The notes beneath the pieces are model-generated. The model was not told where the DNA came from and searched no databases. It saw only the letters and a program-made list of their open reading frames with translations. Below, one piece after another: positions 36,301-48,300 of a DNA stretch of 64,000 nt (its first letter is position 1; each line of letters opens with the position of its first letter). This stretch comes from Platycnemis pennipes (lineage: Eukaryota > Arthropoda > Insecta > Odonata > Platycnemididae): contig OW121849.1 in the NCBI GenBank assembly GCA_933228895.1, forward strand, positions 39,402,354 through 39,466,353. The letters run 5' to 3'. A program made the position numbers and the translations under genes.

Positions 36301-39300
36301 TGAATGGATTCATGTTTCACAGAATTGACTACAAGTGAAATGCTTGTTAACATGAGTTCATCAACTTTGGAGGAATACTATCCTGCAATTGCCATTGCTA
36401 CCCTAATGAGAATAATAAGAGATCCTACGTTGGCTCAGCATCACACTATGGTGGTTCAGGTATGGCATTTCATTGATTCTTACATCCTTCATATTGACTA
36501 TTGAATTGTATGTCTTCATTAGACAAGTGTTTTAATTTTACAAATTAGTAGTTATAACTTAGTGTTATTATTGTCATGTATAATTTGGATTATAATCAAG
36601 TGTAATTTGGATTATAGTCAGGTGTAATTTGGGGAAAAAATTTTAGTGTACTTGTTGGTAGTTTGCAGGTCATTTTTGGTCATATGTATGTTTGAGGGGT
36701 GTAAATACATTTTAGACATTGATATTGTTTTTAGGTATTATACAGAATTTCTTTCAGCATGAAAATTTGGTGTTTTGGATCTGCCAATCCTAAATCCCAC
36801 TTGATATCCTTGGATATTATTGCTGGAAAGGTTGGAGTCATCGGTTAATAATATATGAGTGGAAGATCCATCACTAATTGTCACATTTCATCTTACCTCC
36901 TCTTTTGCCAATGGAGCATATAATGCTCTTGCTCCAATCATTTGTTTTGTCTGTTGCTCTATGCCTAGTTTGAATATTTCAGATCTCATCTATTCCTGGT
37001 GCCTTGTTATTTTTTTGTCTTTATTGCATCTCTAAAATAAAGAAAATTAATTGGAGGGGTGGGCAGAGTCCTTCTGGAGCTCTGGCACTTAAACCTCTTA
37101 GATCCATTGTTCCAACCCACATTTAACCTGCACGCCACTTGCAGACAGGGGACAAGAGAACCACAGTAGAGGTATGGAAGGGGGTCACCCTACCAACCTC
37201 TGTCCGGGCCCTACGTTGCTTATCTTCAGTGATCTGATGGGAACTGGTGTATCAACTTAGCTAGGCCCTTGCCCATTGCATCTATAACCGTTATTAGTAT
37301 TGGGGATTCTGTTCTATCTTGCGAAGCAGATTGCAAATTCAAATCATGCCTATTTTCTGCTTCCTCAAAGGTTGTCTGCGGATATTTCCTTGCCACAGTT
37401 TTTAAGCTTTGAGGTACACTTTCTATCAGTTCCATTTTGTTTATTCATGGACTAGTATGAGATTTACTGCCCTTTATGGTGCTTTATAAATATCTACATG
37501 CCCCCTATAGAATCTAAATCCTTAAAATCTTCTTTCATGTTGCTAATAAGCTATTTTCATTTCGTCTTCATTCTGTATTGTTTATCAGCTCTTCTAGCTT
37601 TCTCATATTTAAATCTTCTTTCTCTAGCTCACTTTTTATTTACATTCTGTGTTTTTTGTTTCTTTCTTCTATTGCTTGATGGAACATTTGATAAAATCAG
37701 GTTAGTCTTTCTTTTTGGCATCTTATATCCTATTGTTGTAACAGTAACCTGATTAATAGTGTTTTGATTTTGTTCTGCTCCTTTTCCTATAGTTAATTTA
37801 GTTGGCTTTCTCCATTTAGTTTTTTTGTGTTTTGCTGAAAATTCTTTATTTTATGTGTACTTAGCTTGTCGACATCTAGCTTTTCTTCCTTTCTCTAAAC
37901 ATCCAATATTTCTGGATATTCTGCTTCTGAATCTGACATGTTCTAAATAATGGTCTGACCCTCAGCCAGTATATTCCAAGTTGGTGATATTCGTGTTATT
38001 TAATGGATATTTTGATGAGGAAAACATGTGGAGCTCATGATCATGTCTTTGCTAATGGTAAATTTAGTCAGGAAATCTTCCTTTTCATGTGTTTCATCAT
38101 CTATGTGCCATCCTGTTGTTTCTGCAAACTGTTCCTTTCCTAATCTGGAATTTATATTGCCCATTTTGCCCATTCCAATCTTTGGTTTCAATGCTGTTTC
38201 TCTTACCTGTCATGGCTATCTCAAGGATTCAGTGACCCCTCCAGAAGATTATGGATTCTTCAATGCTCATTGTTGTGGTTTACTCTTGTTAATCCTCAAC
38301 TGTTTTAATGAAAGCAGAACCAAATACAACACAGAGTAAGAAGATTATTATTACCTCTTTGGAATTGGAAGTTCTTTTAAATTGTTTCAGTTTCACATGG
38401 AAAAATATACCTGGAAAATCTGGAACTCAGTATCATTCAAGGTTTTCCATTTGGTACATTGTTGTTTTGGGGTTACATTTGCCCTACTTAACTACTAGGA
38501 ACCTCTTTCATTTAGCTGGTAATGAGAGGTTTTAATATTTTGAAATGAGTTTGTTTCTTTGGACTATTTTTATACATAATGAGGATTGGCAAGATTTTGT
38601 TGATCCTGTAATGTCAATTGGGTAATAGTTATTTAAATTTAAATATTCTCAGTCAACTGTCATCATAATACAGTATGTATTCAGGCAATGAATTGTGAAT
38701 ACTGTCAAGAACAGTATTTTTTGCTAAATGATTTTTTATTGATAATTGTTGTGCAGTTTTCCTCATAATATCTTGCACATAATATATGCATAATTAGATA
38801 ATGAATATTTCTGACTATTAATGTTGATATATTTATAAAAAAAATTGGTGATTTTGTTTTCAAAATGTAGCTCTGAAAACCATGTTTACCTTATTCTTTT
38901 TCAGGCCGTAACATTTATCTTCAAATCCTTAGGAATAAAGTGTGTTCCATACATATCACAAGTAATGCCAAGCTTTTTGAATGTAGTTCGTACAGCTGAT
39001 GTCAACTTTAGGGAGTTCCTCTTTCAGCAACTTGCTGTGCTAATAGCCATTGTAAAGCAACACATAAGAAATTATCTGGATGATATTTTTGAACTCATCA
39101 AAGTAAGTATACATCAAAATGTTTATGTCCTCTCTTTTCTAGCAATGATCCCTTCAATGTAGTCACATTATCTATTTTTCCATTTATCATTTTAAGTTAT
39201 GCTCTCCTGAACTCATATGAAAATCTATAGTTTATTGATAAAATTCATATTTGAGTGGATTGTGTGTGTCTTTGTTGCAAATTTGGAACCTCAAAAATTA

Positions 39301-42300
39301 AACATTTATAATGCCAGGTGCAAAGATTTTTTTCTTAACATATTGTTAATTATTTATAGTACATATTTATTTACCTATTTGAAACTCTGGTACATTTCTG
39401 AGTTCTGAGAACCTTTTGGGCTGTTCTATTTGATTTTATTGTTTATATTGTTTCCTCTCAAAGATTTTAAATTGCATATTGTAAATATAGAAACTTTTGA
39501 AGTTAATCTATAGGAAAAATAGTGAAAATTATTGAACTGCTTCATCTTGAGCTTAATTCTTGGTTTTTTGGTGATGGGTTATACAGGTATTGCAGTGATT
39601 CATCTGTTGAAGTGGGGAAAACCATTTGTACATCTTCATTGCCCTGGGGGAGTGTGATGTTAAAATTTTGAATTTTCCTTGTGTGTGTATGTTCATGCTG
39701 TTAAAAAAATTTATTTTCATGGATGGCATTTGATCAAATTTTTTCATCTGTGTATCATTTATATGAATTGAATGGCAATTGTACCTTGAAAAGGTTTTTT
39801 TTATATTGAAAATTTTCCTGCTTGCTGTCATTTTTGTGCAATTTCCATCCTGCCTCAGGATGAATAAGCTTCCATCACAATAGGAATCTAGCAAATATTA
39901 TGGATTAGGTGCTATTGACCTAAGAGAAAAACTATTACAGCCGTAGAAAACTTTTCGGAAACACAGGGGGCCAAAATACTTCTAAAATGCTATATCCTGG
40001 GCACTTGTCACTTTTAAGGGCTTCAACTTTAGGTATCTCAGGTTCTCACTTGGAATAGGAAAGCTTTTCCCGTGATAGAGGAGAAATTTAGGGGGAAAAA
40101 GAGGTAAGATTGCCATATAGTAGATAGAAGTTGAATAAGAGATTATTTTCCGTATGATAATGGTTGTAACCCCACAAACAGTAACAAAAAATCAAGATGT
40201 AATAAATAATGCATACAACCATATGATCCAAAATGGATTACCTGCAGTGAGATGATCATTGATTGATCAATTAGCAGAAGGAAAAGTCAGGGCTTTGTTA
40301 TGCTTAACCATGAGGAATATTTGCTTACAGATTTTTTGCATTGCTATTTGTCGGTTAAATCATGTGCTCCTTGATAGTGGCAGTTGCCGGTCTTTTGGTA
40401 TAATTTGAAAATTTTATATCTTCTTAGAGAGGCAAGGAAATATAATGTGTAATAAATATAAATAATAATAAATAGAGTGCCTTCCACTGAGGCAGTGAGT
40501 CACTTATTTGGTTGACTAAATCCTGGTATGCGACTCGTTTCATTTTTTTCAAGTAGTAACAAAACATACCAGTCTTTTTTCTGGCTAGGAGTGAATTTGC
40601 AGCAGACACTGTCAAAGATTTCATAACATCAGTTGTCATTTAAGCATCCACATGAAAGAGTGATTTGTATGATTGGAAAGAGACAGAGAAATCTAATGTG
40701 AATAATGCAATATTTAATAACTAATAATCTGATGGTTTATGATGAAGGGTCATTATTTAAGCAGAAATTTGACATATCTCATACATGTCAGGCTAATGGA
40801 CTTAGAGATCCTAGATAATGAAAAAAACTGGTAGAAACCAACTACATACATATTTTATTGGTGAAAAGCAAGTATGAGGAATATCTTTCAACCATTAATA
40901 TCCTTGAGGAGGATGCATCAAAATTATGTGCTATCCCAATTTAAATTAGTAAAGTGGGCTTTAGGTAAGTATCTAAGAAAGATTAAATGCATAGTTTTAT
41001 ATTAATCAGGTTTAAGAGTGTTAGTGAAATTGTTTCATTTCAACTGTCTTGGTTGAACCTGAACCCTTCCATTTCTCGACAGTTATTAATGTGCATGATG
41101 TTTGAATTTTTCAGGAATTTTGGACAATTAACAGTCCAATGCAGGGAACAATCATCCTTCTTGTGGAGCACATTGCTGTTGCACTAGGAGCAGAATTTAA
41201 AATATATCTGCCTCAGCTAATGCCCCAAATGTTAAGGGTGTTGACACATGACACCAGTAAGGAGCGTAATGTTACGATTAAGGTAGGTTCACCCTATGAA
41301 TAACTTCAGTCCACTTTCCCCTTATTTATTATTCTGATTGGTTATTTAAATATTTTCATGGATGTGAATCCATAATAGTGCTTGAAAATCAAAATTTATC
41401 CCTTTATTGTTATATTTTGTTTTACTGATAAAGTATACATCATAATGGGCCAAGTATAATGACAGGTAATGGAAATGAATATTTGGTTGCAAAAATAACC
41501 AAGCTAGGATTTTTGTGAATCTGGTTTTGAGATAGCTAGTAGTAAGTTAGTAACAAAAAACTTGAGTATACTCCATGGAAAGTATCACTAATCAAAGCAA
41601 GAGACAAAAGCTTTTTTCATGGGATTATGTAGATGCTTGTGACTTTCAGTTGCCTCTGTATAGTGGTATGATTTTTTTATCTTGAAAAGTGCATATTAAA
41701 TTGACTTGCAATTGTTATATCATATCATGTTATAATTTTTTTATTGTTTTTTAATCCTTAGATTGGTTAACTGCCAACTCCAATTCTTCCCTTTTCATTG
41801 CTAGCTCAGTTATATCCTGGTACGTCTTCTTTCCCTCTTTATTTTTGTCAATGTACTTACCCCTTGGTCTATGTACATGCTTATGTTTTGGTCTATGTAC
41901 TTTCCCTTTGGTTTTCCTCGTAGGATTTTCCCATCTATTTTTTCCTCAATTACCAGGGTTATACGGAAAGTAAGGCCCGATTTTTATATAAAAAATAAAC
42001 CACAGATTTTTTCAAAAACCTTTTTTTATTTAATTCCTTACATCTTTCTCTATTTTTCTACATACTTTCCATTTTTGTTTAATTATTTGTCATAATGTTT
42101 TACAAGCTTTTGTTTGCCGAAATCAATGGAGTCTGCCACCTGTGAGGATAACCAGTCTTTAACTGCTTTTTTTCACCCCTTCATCGGAGGCGAAGCGCTT
42201 TCCCCCAAGAAAATCCTTTAGGTAGCGGAACAAGTGAAAATCACTTGACACCAAGTCTGGACTGTATGCTGGGTGGTCGATCTGTTCCCATCCAAAAGAT

Positions 42301-45300
42301 CTGATCAGATTTTGGGTTTGAATGGCAGAATGGAGCCTAGCATTGTCATGCAGCAACAAAACTGCAGACATCAGAAGGCCACGTCGCTTATTCTGTATTG
42401 CACGTCGAAGTTTAGTCAGGGTAGCACACTAAGCGGCTGCATTTCTTGTTGTCCCTTGCTGCATAAACTCAACTAGCAAGACTCTATGTCCATCCCAAAA
42501 AACGGTTGCTATAACCTTGCATGTTGAGATTGTATGCTTGGCCTTGACTTTGACTGGTGATGACGGATGATGTCATTCCATTGACTGACGTTTAGACTCT
42601 GGGATCATGTGAGAAACCCACGTCTCATCTCCTGTGACAATGTTCTCTAAAAGTTGATCACCTTCCTTGATTTTGATCCTTAATGATAATGGTCCAAAAA
42701 AGCAGTTAGACTGGTTATCCTCGCCTATGTAGAAAAATAGAGAAAGATTTAGGGAATTAAATAAAGAAAGTTTTTTTTTTAAATCTGTGATGGTTTATTT
42801 TTTATATGAAATTGGACTTTACTTTCCGAATGATCCTCATACGTTCTTGAAGAATCCATCGTCTCAAGGTGTGACTAATCCACTGCTGGTTCTTCTTTGT
42901 CATATTGTTCTTCTTGTTCGCCTTTATCCCTCTGCTCTTCTGTATACTTCATTATTTTTTACTTTATCTCCCCATTTGATATTTAGCATCCTATGCCAAC
43001 ACCAGTTCTTAAAGAGCTTTTAATTGTTTCAAATCAGAATAATTGTACATAATCATCTTATCATATTATTTTGTAATAATACCTACATAGTTGGATAATC
43101 ATCCTAACTATTCGTATTTATAAAGTACCACGGTACTTTTGGCTCTGTATCTTATGGTGTAGGTACTACTAGGAGGTCTAATTATTGGTTGATGGTGGAA
43201 AGATTGTTCTTTTGGAATACATTATTGATGATGGTATTCTACAAGAATGTTTTTTATGCCACAGTTTTTTTGCATAACCTGGAATTTGAAATAATAAAGA
43301 GTCACCTTATTTAATATAATTTTTCCCATTAAATTATTTTTGTGTATTGATGACATCAGATGAAACCTTTACTATTGTGTTGAATATTTATTTCTGTATA
43401 TTGGCATTAGGGCTTTACAGTTTTAAAAGAAACTTAAACAATGGCAGTTTGTCCTAAATGCAGGTACTACCAAATTGGGTTTAACTTTGCCATTCGCATT
43501 TTCTGAATTACTTTGTGGGGATTGATTCATGATTACAGCAAGAAATAAGTAGCATTTCATAGTTTCCATGTACATTACTTGTTTGTCAGATAAAACTATA
43601 CTCTTCATGTCTTGAATAATGTGGTTGTATCTGCTAGTATAAGATATCAACATAGGCAGTGTTGGCTGATAGAAACTTTTTGGGTTTTAAGGTCACAGTC
43701 CCTTTGGAATTGGCGGTAGAAATATTGCATAATTGCATTCATGTTTATTAGAGAGATTTACAGCTCATTTTTACGGTAGCATTATATAAATCTTGACCAT
43801 TTGCTGATGATATTGTGGTTTTAGTGGAAAGGGAAGAAGAGCTGATTCATAGGGACCCTGAAATTTCGCAAATGGGTTTTTTCAGGAATTTTTTTAAGAG
43901 CATAAAAGTTGTTATTTTGATGTTTAAAGCCCTAATAAGTTAAAATTTACCATTTTAACGCTAGTGAAATTCACCAAAATTTCATGAATAGCTTTTTTTG
44001 GCGAAATTTAGTGGTATTTGGCTGTTAGTGTGATATTTTGCGTGACATTTTACATTTTTTACCCCTATCGTATGATATTTTGTGAAAAAAACATGAAATG
44101 CTTTAAGTTTTATTTTGATATGTATGTAGAGACACGTAATGAAAAACATTGTGAAAAGATATTTGCAAACTCATGGTGTGAAATAAATACATAATAATTA
44201 TTTACATGACCATGCTACTATGTATCATCAGTCTGATGATGCGTGTGACCATGATATCTGCATGTCTCCCTGGATCTTATTTATGGTGGTGGGGTTGGGG
44301 TGCATCGTTTTCATCGCACCGCCCAAAATGACTTGCGTAGTATTTATCCTGAAAGATTCTTCAGAAAAGTTGCCATTAAAGCAATTTCGCTTGTGTAAGA
44401 TGCGCATAGCATTAGTGGGACCAATAGCTATGCTGGACAAGAGTATTTTAAATGTCTTAGATGTTCGGTGAAAAATTGAAAAGTTGTCAAATGGACGTAA
44501 TAATTTCATTCAAAGAGTGCTCCACGTATGCACTAAGACTGATGGGTCGCAATTACTCCTCGGGTAGACAAAAAGAGGTATTTAGGGTAAGATATGCAGA
44601 TATCATGGTCACGCGCACCATCAGACTGATGATAGTCATAGTCATCATCATGGTCACATAAATAATAATTATGTATTTATTTCACATCATGAGTTTGCAA
44701 ACATTTTTTTCACAAAATGGGACGTCTTTCATTACACGTCTTTACATAAATATCAAAACAAAACTTAAAGCATTTCATGTTTTTTTTCATGAAATATCGT
44801 ACAATAGGTGTAAAAATGCAAAATTTCGTGCAAAATATTGCACTAAAAGCAAAGTACCACTAAAATTCGCCAATAAGAAGCTATTCTCGAAATTTTCATG
44901 AATTTCGCTAGCGTTAAGTAAAGATTTTTTTTTCGACGCAACAAGGTCTATATATATATTTGAAGAAAATTTGAATATGCAGAGCAGCAGTACCAAGTAA
45001 ATTGGTGGTAGGCAACCCACACAACACCGTCCTTAGGCTAGGTATTGGGATGGATCACTCGATTCCTTGATACCTCGATACCCTCGATACTTCAGGTATC
45101 GAGCGAGTACTATCAAAATTTCCATAGTATCGAGCAAATGAATACTTTTCGATTTCATTGACTGCCAAAGACAATTACCGTATTTCTCCAAATATTCTCC
45201 CCCATTTTTGGCCGAAATCCTTGTGGAAAAAGTCTTGGAGGGACTATACAGTTGAGCATGTTTAATCCGGCACAGTCGGGACCGAAGTGATGCCGGATTA

Positions 45301-48300
45301 GGGATTTTGCCGGACTATGGGTCATGCTTGGCAACTGGTCTATCTATTTCTAACGTCCGGGATGTTTTCATTGAAAGGAGTCAATTATTTATAACATAAC
45401 ATATTCGTTTGCCATTTACTGAACATTATTTTAAAAAGAGTTACTGAGAATAATCAGAAATAAATGGTTTCTTTATACACAAAGTTATTATTTAAAATTA
45501 TCAAAGTTGCGCAGTGAATAAAAATAACGGAATCTAAACATTGTACATATAGCTACACATGTAAAAGTTTCATATTGTTATTGGAAAAAGGTATAAAATT
45601 TGCTATTTCTAATGCTGTGCTTTGCGTAACATAATTTCTTACCGCGCTCGATTTGTTATCAGCTGATTCAGCGTGATGGGGGTCGTGTGTACGGCTGCCC
45701 ATCTCTACGTCGCCGCGGGTGACCGGACTGGATTATTCTTTAAAGACCATCATCAATAGTAGTCTTCCTTCAACAATTTCAGGCTGATCATCTTCATCCT
45801 CACTCGGATTTATTGTTATTAATTACCATTTCAATGATTTCATCATCTATGATATGTTGTGTGGTGAGAATATCGTGGCCGCTAACTACCAATTCGTATA
45901 AATTTACCAATTCCATTTCCTTTAATTCAGGAGTATGGATGATGTTTACAAACTCCATCATCATATTTTTATCCTCAGAAACATGAATTTTTTTTAATCC
46001 CCACTTATTTCGTCTTTATCACACCTTAAAGCAGGCCACTATTTAACCCTTTCGCTACGAAGGACGTGTTAAAACGGCGTCAATTTTTCTACCCAAACGA
46101 ACGAACGACGTGTTAACAAGTCGTAGTCGCTAAGCTAGCCCCAAGCAGGCCAGAAAGGTGTGTGTTTTAAAGGCCCTCTTCTCGGGACGTCTTAGGTACC
46201 CTTTCTCAGTCCGCGGGAGAGGATTATCCCGAACCTTCGTTGCTGTGCGCGACCCAATCCCCGCAGGGGTCCGCGGTCAGTTGCTTGTAGGTGCAGTAGA
46301 ATAACAAACTGAGAAGTTATTGTTTAATTGGAAAATTGAGCATTATAAGTATAGTCCTTATGTTTAGTTCTACAACTGCAAATTTTAAACGGAGCTCTAC
46401 CGTTATTTTTAACGTAGTTCGTGAGTAAAAGAATCTCCGAACAAATTTTTGTTAATTATTTAGTTGGTTGAGTCATTTTTTATGTTTTTACTTAGTTAGG
46501 AAGTTATAATGTTTTTAGGTTCAACAACTGAATGCTATTCTTTCATGTGTTGATGGCCATATTTTTCGTGAGTTTCAATGTTTATTTTTCCCTGTAATTA
46601 CTCAGTCTAATATAATCATGACAGCTGACGATTTCACTTTCTTTCGTTGGTCAATGCTTTCCGCCTAAAGAACAGTGATTTCTGGCAGTCCTTCGAATCG
46701 AAATTAAGGGTTCCGTAGACCGTACATCTCATGAATTAACGTGCTGAAGATTTCTAAGTATCGTTTCTTTGATTGGCGCTCTGATGATGTCAAATGCCTG
46801 AATAAGGCTTTTTTATATTCATAATAATTTTATCGTTGAAAAGTGGTCAAAATAATTTAAGACTGTGACATAAAATGGCAAAATTATTTGCTTAACCATT
46901 GATACGATTTTTTTGCTAGAGAGCTTAATATTAATGGTAAAATTTCGTTTAAAAGCTGTAAAGGCACTGTAAAACTAAATTAATTCGTTTCCGATACAAT
47001 TAATATCGACGCTGCAGCAACAATGTTTTTGGCAAAACGATTGCATAAACAAATGGTTGACCGCGACGGCATGCTGTTAAGGGGTCATGAAGCGGGAAAG
47101 GGTGAAGATTATCTCGGCCCGGTGGCCGAGAAAAAGGTTCGACACCCCTCTGGGCCACGACCCAAGCTAGGGAAACAGGTACCTAAGAGGATCCTAGCGT
47201 AGCGAAGCGAATTTTTGGCATTCGTGAGGGAAGTAGCATTTTCTAACATGTGGCTCCGTCGCGAAAGGGTTAAACCACGCGTGTTTTAGAACAGACGGTG
47301 AAATGCTATTGCCTGCAGGTGAAATTTCCCGAATCACGTCTTTTGGATTGATCACGTCTATTTCTGAAATAGTTTATCCTGGTCCATTAGCACTTGGCCA
47401 GAAATACTAACTAAGCCCTTCACTTCGATGCAATCGAAACCAGGCTATCTAAATCAGCACTTAAATCTTCTTTCATAGTTTTTCTCTCTGTTATCTACTT
47501 CTTCGTGTCACTTTAACAGTAAAATTTTCATGATTTTTCTCTTTAAGCTTCTTAATGTGTTATATTGTTGAAGATCCCACATAGTATGTTTTAGTCAAAC
47601 GCTTTACTGATGCAACGGCGTCAAGCTTTTACGATGTTTATGATGTATTTCAAACCAAAATATTCTTAAAATTTTCAATTGATTCATATTGTCTGTAGTA
47701 TCGAGTAGTATCGTGAGTACTTACTGGTATCGTACTTGGTATCGAGTATCGAGAAAAAATGGTATCGATCCATCACTAGCTAGGTATTCATTGAGTCACC
47801 TTTGTTATGGTCCGTATTTTGTTATATCTCTGTGTATTTTGTTATATATCAATGAAGATTAGATAAAATAAGTTAGATTTATCAATTTATGTCTAAAATC
47901 TAATTTTTAGTTTGTTTGAACTGAGAAATATGTCAATTTTTTTTTCACCGCCTGAGCATGAAATTTGCGATTTTTGCACCACTGGGACTATGATTTTTAC
48001 AGCGCTTTCCCTCAAGTTTATTTACCACTTTTCAGGGTCCCTACTGATACATATCCTTGGAGCAATGCAACACAAGTCAAATGTGTTGCATTACTCAAAT
48101 ATAATCTTGGGTTGAATCTGTGTAAGACAAAAGTCCTAGTTGCTGACAGAAGAGATAAGGATGTGAGGACGGAGAAATAAGGATAATGTTGCACGGAGAA
48201 ATACTGAAACAAGTGAGAGTTTGACTACTTAGGAAGCAAAATAACTTCTGATGGAAAGAGTACAAAAGAAATACAGCATAGAATACTTAGAGCTAAGATT

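Larger units (their letters stand above)
36460..38904 (+). other. Intron 13
   Basis: Has a short tandem repeat at about 36578-36636, an inverted 5S-derived SINE (37051-37269) and an antisense LINE endonuclease-region fragment (about 37270-38195). The rest is AT-rich and without signal. Confidence 0.7.
45045..47778. mobile_element. Small CGATACC-rich hAT-type MITE, interrupted
   Basis: The ends are TTGGGATGGATC and GATCCATCACTA, 10 of 12 mirrored. Perfect 8 bp duplications GCTAGGTA lie at 45037-45044 and 47779-47786. Inside the ends are many GGTATCGAG words in both directions. Without the inserted Tigger it would be about 285 bp. The sister copy at 57.2 kb provides the empty site. Confidence 0.78.
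43850..48043. mobile_element. hAT-type element, TAGGGACCCTGAAA family (copy 2), nested host
   Basis: Left end TAGGGACCCTGAAA; right end TTCAGGGTCCCTA. The 8 bp target duplications are CTGATTCA (43842-43849) and CTGATACA (48044-48051). Both subterminal regions match the copy at 56929-58449 in reverse orientation. About 1.45 kb of its own sequence is interrupted by a 2.7 kb nested stack (45045-47778). The conserved core is at about 44200-44700. No transposase. Confidence 0.85.

Noticed and set aside
39553..39894. 113-codon minus-strand open frame
   Set aside because: No recognisable domain, AT-rich composition, no supporting context; likely chance.
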